From positions 1 to 64,000 of IMG/VR virus record IMGVR_UViG_3300050035_000086: a stretch of DNA of 64,000 nt; one strand, given 5' to 3'. Source of the DNA: a virus. Every line of letters starts with the position of its first letter. Within the stretch, counting starts at the first letter, position 1. Shown piece by piece: positions 6,250 to 15,732 of the stretch. Below the pieces are notes generated by a model that worked only from the letters and a program-made list of their open reading frames with translations, had not been told where the DNA came from and did not search any database. Made by a program: the position numbers and the translations under genes.

Positions 6250-8283
6250 TTGACAGCAAACTACGATGAACTCGTTGATCAGTACCAAACAGCCGATCAG
6301 ATACCAAACAACGTGCTGTATGAGTACCTAGACGAGAATAAACAGAACATAATCAATCTCTCCCAAATAGAGAATATACCAGAATCCAAACTGGGAAGAG
6401 AAGTTCGTCGTCGTTGTGTTTTCGACATCAAGTGGTTGGCTCAGTACTTCCTGTGGGATGCTATGGCCGCTAGTGATGGCGGATTGAAACCTGTTTCCAA
6501 TAACATATTTCTCGACCCCCAGTACGATATCTTTGCTGAATTGTTTGCTAAGAAAGATCCAGCAGTTCCGATTCACAAACTCAGTCCCACCAAGACCAGA
6601 GTTTTGTTGTGGCCAAGAGGCGGAGCCAAAAGCTCGTACGATCACGTGGACACATTTCAGTGGATAATTGCTTACCCTGATGTCCGAATTTTATACCTTA
6701 CAGCAGAATCCAGTTTGTCCATTGGATTCGTCGGCGAGCTTAAAGGTTTCTTTACCCTCCGAGAAGATACTCCCACTCTGTCGAATCTGTTTTTCCCGGA
6801 ACATTGTTGCTTGGCAAAGGACATGAAAAAGGGAACAGTCTTTACGACGCCTGTATATAAGAACAAGAAAACAGGACGTAAAGAACCTACGGTTATCGCC
6901 TCATCGGTAGGAAAAACCAAGAGCGGATACCATTATGAAGTAATCAAATGTGATGACTCTGTGTCCGATAAAAACACTGAGACTGAAACCCAGTGCCAGA
7001 GTGTTTCTGAGAAGTTGTTCTTAGCCGAAAACCTCTTGATTCCGGGCGGAGATGGCTTCCCCATATTCTACATCGGAACTAGGTATCACGATCTCGACCA
7101 CTACGGCGCTCTCCTTGAGAAATATCTAGATAAAGGTGAAGTAGAAATCACCTCAGGAGTAGGCTGGAAGTTCTACCACAACAAGACCTACAGTATTGAT
7201 ATTCTGATCGGCAAAGCCTGCCAGATCAAGCCAGAGGTTGCTGAGAAACTGTCCAGAGAGGGCAGACCAGTCACCTATGCAGAAGCAGGCGAAGCTGGAT
7301 GCGATATTCTCCTCCCCAACATCATGTCGTACTCGTTCTTCATGGGCAAGTTCTCGAAGAATGAAAGAGTCACAGAGGGGCAGCTTAATCAGAATCCCCA
7401 GACTACGAGTGACGTAGAGTTCGACCGAATGTTGATGCTTCGGGCCACAGTTCCCTATCAGATGCTCCCCCGAGAAGGACCCTGCTGCCAGTTTTGGGAT
7501 TTCGCCTTTAGTCAGAAAAAAGGCAGAGACTACTCGACGGGTGCGTCCATTATCTGGACAGAAGAGGATGAACTTACCGCTAAGGGGGAGAAGACGGGGA
7601 ATAAGAAGACGGTTGGGTACGTTCGCAAGATCGTCCGAGACCGCTTCAATCACTCCACCCTCGCCCAAGCCGTAGTTGATCTTGCCGTAGAAGAGCATCC
7701 ATTTGTTATCGGAATTGAAGATGCCGCCGGGTCTCGTTTCTTGGAGCCTACAATTATTTCTACAGCACTCCGAACAAAAGATGCTCGCGTAATTGAGTTG
7801 TGCTCTCATATCGATTGGGTTACTCCGGACAACCAGATAGATGCCAAGCGGGTAAGAATGCGGTCGATGTATCCTTGGATTTCCGAGGGAAGACTCAAGT
7901 TCCTGAATGCCTGCATGGCTCCCAAAGAGTCCAATTTGGAAGTTTTCTATTCCGAATGGCAGAAATGTTTAGTAAGCCATCACCATGATGATATCCCAGA
8001 CGTTGTATCTCAGATGCCCAACCGATACGCTCCTCGGGCCACCCAAGCCATAGTCGAAAACAACGTTGAGATGTTCTCCCGCATAGATCAAATAGGCTGG
8101 AACGAACTCTTCAATGAAGATTACATGGCACAGAACGGCTCGTGGATGGACGACAACGGAAACATCATAAACCAAGAACAGCCAATTATGCCGACAGCCG
8201 ATCTATTCCAACCAGAACCAGAAGCATCAACTCAAACGCCCTATGGGATGCCAAACGTCCTCGGGGCTGGGTTTTGGGGGTAG
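6250..8283 (+). CDS. terL: terminase large subunit
   Basis: 677 residues. The N-terminal ATPase shows a Walker-A-like LLWPRGGAKSS at residues 119-129 and an acidic CDDSVSD motif near 235. The C-terminal nuclease shows WDFAFSQKKGRDYS near 416, IEDAAGSRF near 496 and the acidic HHDDIPD near 577, matching the Asp clusters of RNase-H-like terminase nucleases. It pumps and cuts DNA at the portal. TTG start with an AAGGA site. No small terminase is recognised nearby. A palindrome copy encodes SIIWT within the nuclease domain. Confidence 0.93.
   Translation: MTANYDELVDQYQTADQIPNNVLYEYLDENKQNIINLSQIENIPESKLGREVRRRCVFDIKWLAQYFLWDAMAASDGGLKPVSNNIFLDPQYDIFAELFAKKDPAVPIHKLSPTKTRVLLWPRGGAKSSYDHVDTFQWIIAYPDVRILYLTAESSLSIGFVGELKGFFTLREDTPTLSNLFFPEHCCLAKDMKKGTVFTTPVYKNKKTGRKEPTVIASSVGKTKSGYHYEVIKCDDSVSDKNTETETQCQSVSEKLFLAENLLIPGGDGFPIFYIGTRYHDLDHYGALLEKYLDKGEVEITSGVGWKFYHNKTYSIDILIGKACQIKPEVAEKLSREGRPVTYAEAGEAGCDILLPNIMSYSFFMGKFSKNERVTEGQLNQNPQTTSDVEFDRMLMLRATVPYQMLPREGPCCQFWDFAFSQKKGRDYSTGASIIWTEEDELTAKGEKTGNKKTVGYVRKIVRDRFNHSTLAQAVVDLAVEEHPFVIGIEDAAGSRFLEPTIISTALRTKDARVIELCSHIDWVTPDNQIDAKRVRMRSMYPWISEGRLKFLNACMAPKESNLEVFYSEWQKCLVSHHHDDIPDVVSQMPNRYAPRATQAIVENNVEMFSRIDQIGWNELFNEDYMAQNGSWMDDNGNIINQEQPIMPTADLFQPEPEASTQTPYGMPNVLGAGFWG
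7545..7559 (-). repeat. dispersed palindrome, exact, inside terL
   Basis: Exact copy read in frame as SIIWT, close to the first nuclease-domain Asp cluster. Confidence 0.95.
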
Positions 8284-8284
8284 C

Positions 8285-8653
8285 ATGAAACTATTTGTCC
8301 AGATAATGGACGACAATGGCGAGGTCCTAGACGAATACTCATGTGACCCGTGTCAACCAAGTCGATGGAATGCTCCGACCGAGCAGAAATTTATCGGGAA
8401 GATGCCACAACAGTCATCCGACGTTGTAAATAACGGCACGTATGAGTTGTTCGGAATCACTTTCCAACCCCACCTCCGAGTGGATCGTCCGAATGGTTGG
8501 TCAACTCCCCCTCCCGACAGTTCCCCTGTCGTACTCCCCGGCTACAAGCCGTCTCCTAAACCATCCTTCCCGTGGAGCAAGTCTGCTCCGACCCCTTCTC
8601 CAAAACAAAATCCCGCAACGGGTTTCCCGCCTGCGGTAATACCAAGAGGATAA
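8285..8653 (+). CDS. hypothetical protein, Pro-rich C-terminus
   Basis: 122 residues from the ATG at 8285, 1 bp after the terminase stop and behind a GGGGG stretch. N-terminus MKLFVQIMDDNGEVLDEYSCDPC is beta-like; the C-terminal third is Pro/Ser-rich. The palindrome supplies VQIMD. Not recognised. Confidence 0.6.
   Translation: MKLFVQIMDDNGEVLDEYSCDPCQPSRWNAPTEQKFIGKMPQQSSDVVNNGTYELFGITFQPHLRVDRPNGWSTPPPDSSPVVLPGYKPSPKPSFPWSKSAPTPSPKQNPATGFPPAVIPRG
8297..8311 (+). repeat. dispersed palindrome, exact, in coding sequence
   Basis: Exact copy read as VQIMD at residues 5-9 of the 8285 gene. Confidence 0.95.
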
Positions 8654-8654
8654 T

Positions 8655-8951
8655 ATGACCACAGGAACCCTTATTTCGCTCGGCGGGAATCTCGAATCTC
8701 CGCGCAACTCAAAACCATCTGATTACCCCGCTGTCGGCCCTTCCGGCCCCGAGGGCGAAGCCAAGGGAGCAGGACAACTCGTTTCCCTCACCACAGAACA
8801 AGAAGGTCCGCAGCACGCCCAAGACGAGGGGGAGCATACCCCCGCAAAGTGGGGCAAGGCTGACTGGAAAGTAGGAACGGCCAGCGAAGGAAGCACATCG
8901 ATTTCCATTCCTTACTCTGTAGATTTTGAAACTGGCGAACACACCTGCTAA
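8655..8951 (+). CDS. hypothetical 98-residue protein
   Basis: Polar, Gly/Glu/Ser-rich, mostly disordered, with a short C-terminal beta stretch (TSISIPYSVDFETG). AGAGGA site before the ATG. Not recognised. Confidence 0.55.
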   Translation: MTTGTLISLGGNLESPRNSKPSDYPAVGPSGPEGEAKGAGQLVSLTTEQEGPQHAQDEGEHTPAKWGKADWKVGTASEGSTSISIPYSVDFETGEHTC

Positions 8952-8956
8952 TAACT

Positions 8957-8971
8957 GTCCATTATCTGGAT
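8957..8971 (-). repeat. dispersed palindrome, one mismatch
   Basis: GTCCATTATCTGGAT between two genes; the GAGG ribosome site of the fibre gene follows within 2 bp. Confidence 0.85.
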
Positions 8972-8979
8972 GAGGTCCG

Positions 8980-11900
8980 ATGAATAAACTTTTTTTGCTG
9001 CTTCTTATTCCGATTCTTGCTTTTGGTCAAGCCACCACGGGGTACCACCGGGTCAATCAGCTTATATCTCGCGGAACTTCTGGAGTTACTGCTCAAATTG
9101 TTCCCAATGGGTCTATCTACGTAACCAACACGGTTACGGGAGCGACCGCAACTATTTATTCGGACCCCGGTTTGTCCATCCAGATCACTTCGGGGTTGGT
9201 TACCTCCGACAAAAATGGCAACTACGACTACTATATCCCACTGAGTTACTGTGTCAATGAGGCCGTTTCCTCTCCGGGACAAGGAAGTTATACCACAAAG
9301 AATATCTGCATAAACTCTGCGGGGGGTATCATTTCCGCCGGAACCGCAGGCCAGATTCCATATTACGCCGCAAATGGAACTACCGTGTCTCCGACTAGTT
9401 CTCTTCCAAATGGAATCACCGCTGCAACCCAAACCACGGGCGACAACACCACCAAAGTGGCTACGGATGCTTTTGTTCTTGCCAACGCTCCAACCGTAAA
9501 TTTCGCGGCTCCTCCTGTTCTAGGCAGCGCAACTCCGAACGTAGTCAATGGCACGAACGGAAACTTCTCAGGCACCGTCGCGGCTGGCACTTCGATGTCT
9601 GCGCCAGTAACTAATGGCGTGCAGACGGTTCCAGCGATTAGCGGGGATGCTACCACAGCCATCAATTCAGCGCTCTCGTCTGCCGGACCGGGAGGAACTG
9701 TGCAATTAACTCCCGGGTCTGTCTATACGACCCTCGGAACGATTAACGTCACACAGCAGGGTCTGACATTAAACTTTAATGGTGCCTGCATCAAACCTAC
9801 GGGAACCGGAGATAGTCTGCTGGTGAACGTGACGACTGGAATGATTGCTAACGTGGTGCTCAACTCACCATGCTTTATTGCAGGGGGGGCATCCACAGGC
9901 GCGTCGATCCATGATACGTCCAGCGTGTTTGGTACGAAAGTCAATAACCCTTCGTGGAAACAGCTTTCTGGAAACTCGCCGTCGAACGGATATTATTGGC
10001 ATTATCTGATTCAAGTGAATGGAGACGAACAGTTTACTATCGATGGGGCACAAGTTAACGGGACGTTTCTCGAATGCGATGTGACATTCTGCGGAGACGT
10101 GCTCTATAACACGCCCGGCCTGGGAACTGGCTCTGCCGCTGTAGTTTATTTGAACAATTCGAGCTTCAATCTGGAGAATGACGGCAACGGTGTGGACTGG
10201 GGAGGCTACGGAAATGATCTGCATTTGAGCAGTGTGGTGATCGAGAACACTTCGCAGTTCATGATTCGTTCTACTCCGACCGGTGCCGGTACAGGTGATG
10301 TAATTTGCGACAAGTGCCACTTGGAGGATACTGGGAGCAGCACAAATCCCGCCTTAAACGGCATCCACGCAGTTGCATTAGTCATTATGAACGGCGGGAC
10401 TTTTCATAATCACGGCGGAAGGCTTGAAGGTGCAGACATGACCTTCCACGCTACGGGCACCACGGGATCAACTGCCTGGAGTTATTTCTTTATTGCCAAA
10501 AGTGCGACTTACGGAGACACGGCTCCAATACCCTGGGGCCACGTTTCTAACGGGACAGCGGACTGGGTTGGGTCGAGTGTGGCCCTCACCTTCCCGTGCT
10601 TTACTCCGACGGGCAGCGACACAATTACGTACTCGATTTTGCGGACCACGGGGACAACTCCCTACCCGAATGATAATGTCTCGGATGTGGTGGCGATGGG
10701 ACAGACTTGCACGGGGACTTACTGGACATATACAGACACAGTTCTCACCTCGGCTCTGACGACTTATACTTTCACGGTCAACAGGTATAGCTTCTTTCCT
10801 AACAAAGTTCAGTACTTCTGGGGCAGTATTTTTCTCGGTGGCGCTGCCGCGAATGACAATACCCAAGAAGGGTCCTACACCGGAGACTGTCAGTTTGGTA
10901 ACAACGTTATTACGGCTCGAAATTACTCGCTGGTCAACTTTCCGCAAGTGTGGTGCGACAGTCCGTCCTATACCTATAATCCAAACGGAAGTCCTGTGAA
11001 TGTGGTTCAGGCGGTCCATTATACCCCGTATTACCAATCTGCTTTCATGCTTCAGAATAAATTCGGTGTGTACACTGGTGGAGGACAGAAGGGCGTTCTG
11101 AATCTCGGCTACTCTAACGCCCCGATGGACATTCTCACACTGTCAGACAGCAGTCCCTATAAGACGCTTTCCACATCGGATAATAGACCTGGGCACGATG
11201 CGGCAGACTCTGCTTTGGGGTCTGACAGTTCGACTGGAGACTTGGCACTGCGCAGCGGCAGTTCAATCGATTTGTATGTAAATAATTATTTCGATGGCTC
11301 GAATTGGCAGGAAAAGCTCACCGGCAATACAAAGATACTGAAATCCTCCTACGTGAATTGGACTGGGTTACTGGGCCTCCCAGCAGGAACGGCAAAATAC
11401 GGACTTCAGATAGATACAAACGGGGCCATTTCCCCCACAGGAACCAATAGCATCCCGACAGCGCAGGACCTTACAACGACGTATCTTTGCATCGGAAATA
11501 GTGGAACGTGGCGTCCCTACACATGCACAACGAGTCCGAATTTCACACAAACAAGCTGGGATTTATTTCTCTTTGTTCCCGACGTGACAAACACGAATGC
11601 GGGGGGTCTATCTCCTGAGTTAAACATCAACGGAGGTGGGAACGTGTATATCTACCAGCAGACTGCTGCCGGTCCTGCAACGCAAGTTCCAGCGGGAACT
11701 TTGCAGGCAGGGGTTCCGTATTGGATCGCTCATTCACCGGCATTCCAATATCTTTTGGTTGGACCTGCCGTACAACCGATCACGCTTACCGCTACAGGAA
11801 CGAGCGGGGCGGCAACCTATTCAAACGGCGCGCTAAACATTCCACAGTATGCGGGCGGATCGGCCAGTACGGTCCCCGGTGACCTGATTTGCGCTCATAT

Positions 11901-12885
11901 GGGAGACACCACCATTGACAACCTATCTATCACAGGCGGTAGCTGCGCAGGCGGTTCTTGCACCATCAATGTGAATACGGGAAACCAGCGCATCTACCAG
12001 GTGCCAGGCCAACTGTTCGGCATCGTCGGCAGCAGCACGACGGGTTTGAATGGCGGTCCATACACGCTGACATCCTCAACCGGGCTGCTCATGACGTTCC
12101 CTCAGACGGCGTCTTCCGGCACAGTGTCCAGTGGGGGCGATGTGTTTCTGTGGTGCGAAAATCAAGCAGCCGATGCCACTACCGCGACCGCCTTTTCTAA
12201 TAACACCATTCCTGTGCCAGCTAACACGATGGTCGCGGGAACTCCTTTGAATCATAGGGCGCAACTATCCTTTGTGAGCAGCTCTACGCCGCCCGGTTTG
12301 ACTCCCACTCAGGTTTTTATAGGGTCAACTCCGGTACTGGCCACAGCGGGTCCTTCGGCTATTGACGGCAGCATGGCCTTCCGTATGGGAGAGATTGGGT
12401 TCGATCTGGTTCCGCTCACCGTAGGCAGCAGCGGCTTGATAACAGCTTCATGGCTTGGGATTCCGTCGCTGCCCATGAGTTACCAGTCAACCGCCTACTG
12501 GTACAACATCAACACGCCAAACCCCACGATGATCAACACAACCAATTCAAACGTGGTATCGCTATCGACGGCCTATACCGCGACGGGTTTGGGGTCCATC
12601 ACGGCCAGCAGCGGATGCACGGTGACCGGCTCGATCGGCCAGACGGTGTTGCTGACCTCTTTCAACAACGGCAACACGACGGCTACGGCGACCGGCACGC
12701 TGATCGCAGCCAATACGATTTCCGGGGCTACATGGGTGGTGACGAACACCGGCCAGGCAGCCACGGCTGCGGCGACTTCCGCAACATGCGGTAACGGTAC
12801 GGCCACGGCCAGCGGGACAGCCACTTTGACCACCACGCTGGGCGGCGCGCAAGGCAATGCGGTCATGCTGGTGAGTTTGCAATAA
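8980..12885 (+). CDS. large tail fibre/tailspike-like protein with signal peptide and beta-helix
   Basis: 1301 residues. Residues 1-18 are a Sec-type signal peptide (MNKLFLLLLIPILAFGQA). At about 225-245, INSALSSAGPGGTVQL is the classic opening of a right-handed beta-helix (pectate-lyase-like), followed by strand-rich repeats to about 700. The C-terminal third is Thr/Ser/Ala/Gly-rich. Such proteins bind or cut surface polysaccharide at the tail tip. The last 330 bp are visibly more GC-rich than neighbouring genes (67% in bases 12601-12660), and they abut a truncated integrase on the other strand, so the 3' end may be a recent exchange. The export signal is unexpected. Confidence 0.8.
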   Translation: MNKLFLLLLIPILAFGQATTGYHRVNQLISRGTSGVTAQIVPNGSIYVTNTVTGATATIYSDPGLSIQITSGLVTSDKNGNYDYYIPLSYCVNEAVSSPGQGSYTTKNICINSAGGIISAGTAGQIPYYAANGTTVSPTSSLPNGITAATQTTGDNTTKVATDAFVLANAPTVNFAAPPVLGSATPNVVNGTNGNFSGTVAAGTSMSAPVTNGVQTVPAISGDATTAINSALSSAGPGGTVQLTPGSVYTTLGTINVTQQGLTLNFNGACIKPTGTGDSLLVNVTTGMIANVVLNSPCFIAGGASTGASIHDTSSVFGTKVNNPSWKQLSGNSPSNGYYWHYLIQVNGDEQFTIDGAQVNGTFLECDVTFCGDVLYNTPGLGTGSAAVVYLNNSSFNLENDGNGVDWGGYGNDLHLSSVVIENTSQFMIRSTPTGAGTGDVICDKCHLEDTGSSTNPALNGIHAVALVIMNGGTFHNHGGRLEGADMTFHATGTTGSTAWSYFFIAKSATYGDTAPIPWGHVSNGTADWVGSSVALTFPCFTPTGSDTITYSILRTTGTTPYPNDNVSDVVAMGQTCTGTYWTYTDTVLTSALTTYTFTVNRYSFFPNKVQYFWGSIFLGGAAANDNTQEGSYTGDCQFGNNVITARNYSLVNFPQVWCDSPSYTYNPNGSPVNVVQAVHYTPYYQSAFMLQNKFGVYTGGGQKGVLNLGYSNAPMDILTLSDSSPYKTLSTSDNRPGHDAADSALGSDSSTGDLALRSGSSIDLYVNNYFDGSNWQEKLTGNTKILKSSYVNWTGLLGLPAGTAKYGLQIDTNGAISPTGTNSIPTAQDLTTTYLCIGNSGTWRPYTCTTSPNFTQTSWDLFLFVPDVTNTNAGGLSPELNINGGGNVYIYQQTAAGPATQVPAGTLQAGVPYWIAHSPAFQYLLVGPAVQPITLTATGTSGAATYSNGALNIPQYAGGSASTVPGDLICAHMGDTTIDNLSITGGSCAGGSCTINVNTGNQRIYQVPGQLFGIVGSSTTGLNGGPYTLTSSTGLLMTFPQTASSGTVSSGGDVFLWCENQAADATTATAFSNNTIPVPANTMVAGTPLNHRAQLSFVSSSTPPGLTPTQVFIGSTPVLATAGPSAIDGSMAFRMGEIGFDLVPLTVGSSGLITASWLGIPSLPMSYQSTAYWYNINTPNPTMINTTNSNVVSLSTAYTATGLGSITASSGCTVTGSIGQTVLLTSFNNGNTTATATGTLIAANTISGATWVVTNTGQAATAAATSATCGNGTATASGTATLTTTLGGAQGNAVMLVSLQ

Positions 12886-13266
12886 GGGAAGAACTAGTAC
12901 GGCCTTCTCCCGATCCGTTCTTCCCGCCGCAAGGATTCTGGAAATTTCGGCCTCGGACATTGTATTCTGTACCAGAAGTCGTGGTTGTTTGGGTCGTCCA
13001 AGTTTGATTCGAACGTGGGAGAATTCTCCGTATCGTTCGAGAGCAACTGACGTATTGGCTTGGTGGGAGTAGGACAATCCCGCCTTGCACATATTCGTAA
13101 GAATCTCGTTTGCTTTCCGGGCGGTCGGATGAAATCCTATCTCCGGAAATAGACGCCGAATTGCAGATACGTGGTTATATACAGTTGTGCTGCTCAATCC
13201 CCGCTGTCCGTACAAATAACGAGAGAAGTTTTTCAAGATTGTTTCTGGTTTCAGTTTTCGGGCCAT
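12886..13266 (-). pseudogene. tyrosine recombinase (integrase) fragment, N-terminal domain only
   Basis: Starts at ATG 13266 behind an excellent AAAGGAGG site. About 125 residues look like the SAM-like core-binding domain (ILKNFSRYLYGQRGLSSTTV, RKANEILTNMCKAGLSYSHQ) and the linker EISRILAAGRTDREKAVLVLPL that opens the catalytic domain. There the resemblance ends: the frame runs on antisense through the fibre gene to a stop at 12562 without the Arg-His-Arg-Tyr residues. I infer that recombination joined the fibre gene to a decapitated integrase. Translation is possible but recombinase activity is not. Confidence 0.7.
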
Positions 13267-13296
13267 AGCCCCTCCTTTAAAACCATAATAGCACAA

Positions 13297-13311
13297 GTCC
13301 ATTATCTGGAC
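13297..13311 (-). repeat. dispersed palindrome, exact
   Basis: Exact copy in the divergent gap between the integrase fragment and the portal gene, just before the portal AAGGA site. Confidence 0.95.
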
Positions 13312-13326
13312 AAACTAAGGACCTAA

Positions 13327-15405
13327 ATGTCAGTTCTCCCTGAACCCGTAATTGATGTTCATCAAGATTTAACTCCAGATGAAGCGCGCGTATTCCTCAA
13401 TACGGGGACATGGGGCGATGACGGAGCTCGAAAACTTGCGGTACAAGATGCCGAAAGAGCCGAGTCTGACGCGCAGAGAAAAAGCTGGATAATGGCCTGG
13501 GTTTCTTCTAGGGACTTGTACGCCAGTATCTACGCCCCTAATTTTTGGCCTGGGACTTCAATCGAGGCATCTTCTGTAAATTTCTTCACCGTAGCGACAG
13601 CTGTAAATGGCATTAACCCCCAACTTCTCGCTGGTTTATTCTACGAGAATCCTCCCTTTATGGTTCAGGAAAGACCCGGAACTTCGGCACAGTGCGCCCG
13701 GGCAGTTTCTGCTCTGCTAGGATATCAACTCGAAGATATCAACTTCCGAGAAGAACTCCGTCTTGGTTTGATGAACTGTCTGCTATTTGGTACAGCCATC
13801 TTCCAGGAGGGGTGGGAAAAATATACCAAGACCCGGAAGATTGTTAAGCGAAAGAACCCGGTTATTAAGATTCCGAGCACGATTCCCGGAGCACCAGAAA
13901 CCTCAATTTCAGACGACGAGTTAGAAGTAGAAGAGATCGAAGAAGTAATCGACAGACCTACTTTTGAGCACATAGTCAATCTTCGGGAAATTCTGGTAGA
14001 CCCAGGTTTGGAAGTTCCGGAGATTCGCAAAGCTAAGTATGTTGTTCGTCGTCGCTACATGACGTGGGACGACATCGATAAGTTGCGCGACCGTGAGGGG
14101 TATGACATTCCGTCCCGCGAGAAAATGCTTGAGTTGTTTCTTCCCCCGAAGGAGCCGGTTGAATCTAATCCTCAACAGGAAGGCGGACGTAATCCTTTGT
14201 GGGACGCGCGCGCGGAATCTCCGTGGGAAGCAACTACAATCGATCCTTTCCAGCAACCTCTGGAAGTCCTCGAACGTTGGGACAACAAAACCCTAATCGT
14301 AGTGATCCAGAAAAAGGTAGTCATCTACAACGGACAGAATGCCTACGGTAAAATCCCGTTCCTGAGCATTGGATGGTGGGATCAGCCTGGAGCTTTCTGG
14401 TCCATCGGATTAGGCCGGTTGATTGGCACCGAGCAACGTGTCCAAGCTGGTATCACGAACCTGATGATGAATATTGCGAACCTGAAGCTGAATGCTCCTA
14501 TGGTTCGCGTAAAAGGAAAGTCGGTCCCGACACAAAGCATCCGAATCGGTCCTAACAAAATGATCGAAGTAGATGCCCAAGGCGATCTACAACCTCTGAA
14601 ATTCGGAGACCCGGTACAAGAAGCCAATCAGCTCTTTGCCATGTCTCAGCAGAGGGTAGATTCGGTGTCGGGGGCCAACCCTATTACGTCTCAGGGAAAC
14701 GCGGGGTCGGCTGGACACTCTAATCTCGCGCGGTCATCTGCCGGGGCCTCTCTTCTCGGACAAGGTGCGTCAAATATCATCTCCGATTGTATTGATAAAC
14801 TGGCTAATCAGGTTTTGGTGCCGTATTTGTATGACATGCAAGAGATGAACTCAATGATGCTGCCGTACAGCCAACTCGATTGGATCATGTCAGAAGAACT
14901 GAAGCATGATTATATAACAGAAGGGGGGGATCTTGTTGAGATACTGAACGCCAAGGTGAAGTTTACAGTATTAGCGGGAGCAAAAATGCAAACACGCCGA
15001 AACATGGCCCAAGGTTTGCCCATGCTTACTCAATTTCTAGCTAATCCTTCCGTTATTGAACAACTTGCCCTAGAGAACAAGAAGGTTGACGTGAACGAGA
15101 TTTGCCGGATGTGGTTTGAGGCTAGTGAATTCAAAAATCAGAACGATGTGATTATTGACATGACTCCTGAAGACCAACAGCGTCAGCAGCAGAAAAGCCA
15201 AAATGGGGCCGCTCAACAGAAGTTCCAGCAGCAGCAAGCTCTTCTTCAGCAGAAGGCTGCGGCAGCGGAGCAACTTGCTGATTCTGAAAATGTCGCGCGC
15301 GCCGCCCGGGACGTACTTCGGGAGGGCTTTAAAAAGTCCGTAGAACCGGAAATGCTTACGGGACAACCTCAAACTAGCGGATCAGGATTTGGTGGAAACC
15401 TCTAG
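13327..15405 (+). CDS. portal protein
   Basis: 692 residues, the usual size for podovirus portals. Typical features are the N-terminal helical region with WIMAWVSSRDLY, a central segment WWDQPGAFWSIGLGRLIG with TEQRVQAGITNLMMNIANL (stem and clip region), and a long Gln-rich helical C-terminus (about 610-665) like the portal barrel. It forms the dodecameric DNA gate docked by the terminase. It starts behind CTAAGGA and is followed by a promoter and a scaffold-like gene. Confidence 0.88.
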   Translation: MSVLPEPVIDVHQDLTPDEARVFLNTGTWGDDGARKLAVQDAERAESDAQRKSWIMAWVSSRDLYASIYAPNFWPGTSIEASSVNFFTVATAVNGINPQLLAGLFYENPPFMVQERPGTSAQCARAVSALLGYQLEDINFREELRLGLMNCLLFGTAIFQEGWEKYTKTRKIVKRKNPVIKIPSTIPGAPETSISDDELEVEEIEEVIDRPTFEHIVNLREILVDPGLEVPEIRKAKYVVRRRYMTWDDIDKLRDREGYDIPSREKMLELFLPPKEPVESNPQQEGGRNPLWDARAESPWEATTIDPFQQPLEVLERWDNKTLIVVIQKKVVIYNGQNAYGKIPFLSIGWWDQPGAFWSIGLGRLIGTEQRVQAGITNLMMNIANLKLNAPMVRVKGKSVPTQSIRIGPNKMIEVDAQGDLQPLKFGDPVQEANQLFAMSQQRVDSVSGANPITSQGNAGSAGHSNLARSSAGASLLGQGASNIISDCIDKLANQVLVPYLYDMQEMNSMMLPYSQLDWIMSEELKHDYITEGGDLVEILNAKVKFTVLAGAKMQTRRNMAQGLPMLTQFLANPSVIEQLALENKKVDVNEICRMWFEASEFKNQNDVIIDMTPEDQQRQQQKSQNGAAQQKFQQQQALLQQKAAAAEQLADSENVARAARDVLREGFKKSVEPEMLTGQPQTSGSGFGGNL

Positions 15406-15412
15406 AAAACAG

Positions 15413-15441
15413 TTGACATTTCGTAAATGATGTGGTAAACT
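15413..15441 (+). promoter_or_regulatory. sigma70-like promoter
   Basis: TTGACA (15413-15418), 17-bp spacer ending TGTGG, TAAACT (15436-15441), in the gap after the portal stop. It would start transcription near 15448, ahead of the 15523 gene. Confidence 0.8.
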
Positions 15442-15474
15442 GTACTTGTTGTAAAAACCCACCAAAATTAAACC

Positions 15475-15489
15475 GTCCAGATAGTGGAC
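15475..15489 (+). repeat. dispersed palindrome, one mismatch
   Basis: GTCCAGATAGTGGAC in the leader about 28 bp downstream of the expected start point of the 15413 promoter. Confidence 0.88.
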
Positions 15490-15522
15490 TGCTCGCGTTC
15501 TGCGGATTGCAGAAGGAGAACT

Positions 15523-15732
15523 GTGACCCAGCCAAACTTCCGTACAAATTTCAACGCTATCCCGGCCACCGACTACGACCGAATGTCGAATGCTGAGATT
15601 CAGAACCTAATCAACCAAGCCCACCAAATCAAAACAGGCCGAATGGGTAGAGTATCAGCCGCGCCCCCTCCTCCGCCAAAAGGCTACGTAGACCTCGACG
15701 GACTCATTAAGAGGTACGGAGGAAATCAATGA
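15523..15732 (+). CDS. hypothetical 69-residue protein
   Basis: GTG start preceded by AAGGAG. The N-terminal half is polar, then NAEIQNLINQAHQIKTGRMG and a Pro stretch (APPPPPKGY). Ends in an ATGA overlap with the next gene. Not recognised; position between portal and scaffold suggests an assembly role. Confidence 0.65.
   Translation: MTQPNFRTNFNAIPATDYDRMSNAEIQNLINQAHQIKTGRMGRVSAAPPPPPKGYVDLDGLIKRYGGNQ

Noticed and set aside
10468-11037. 189-codon antisense ORF inside the fibre gene
   Set aside because: Shadow of a strongly supported plus-strand gene; no ribosome site or domain.
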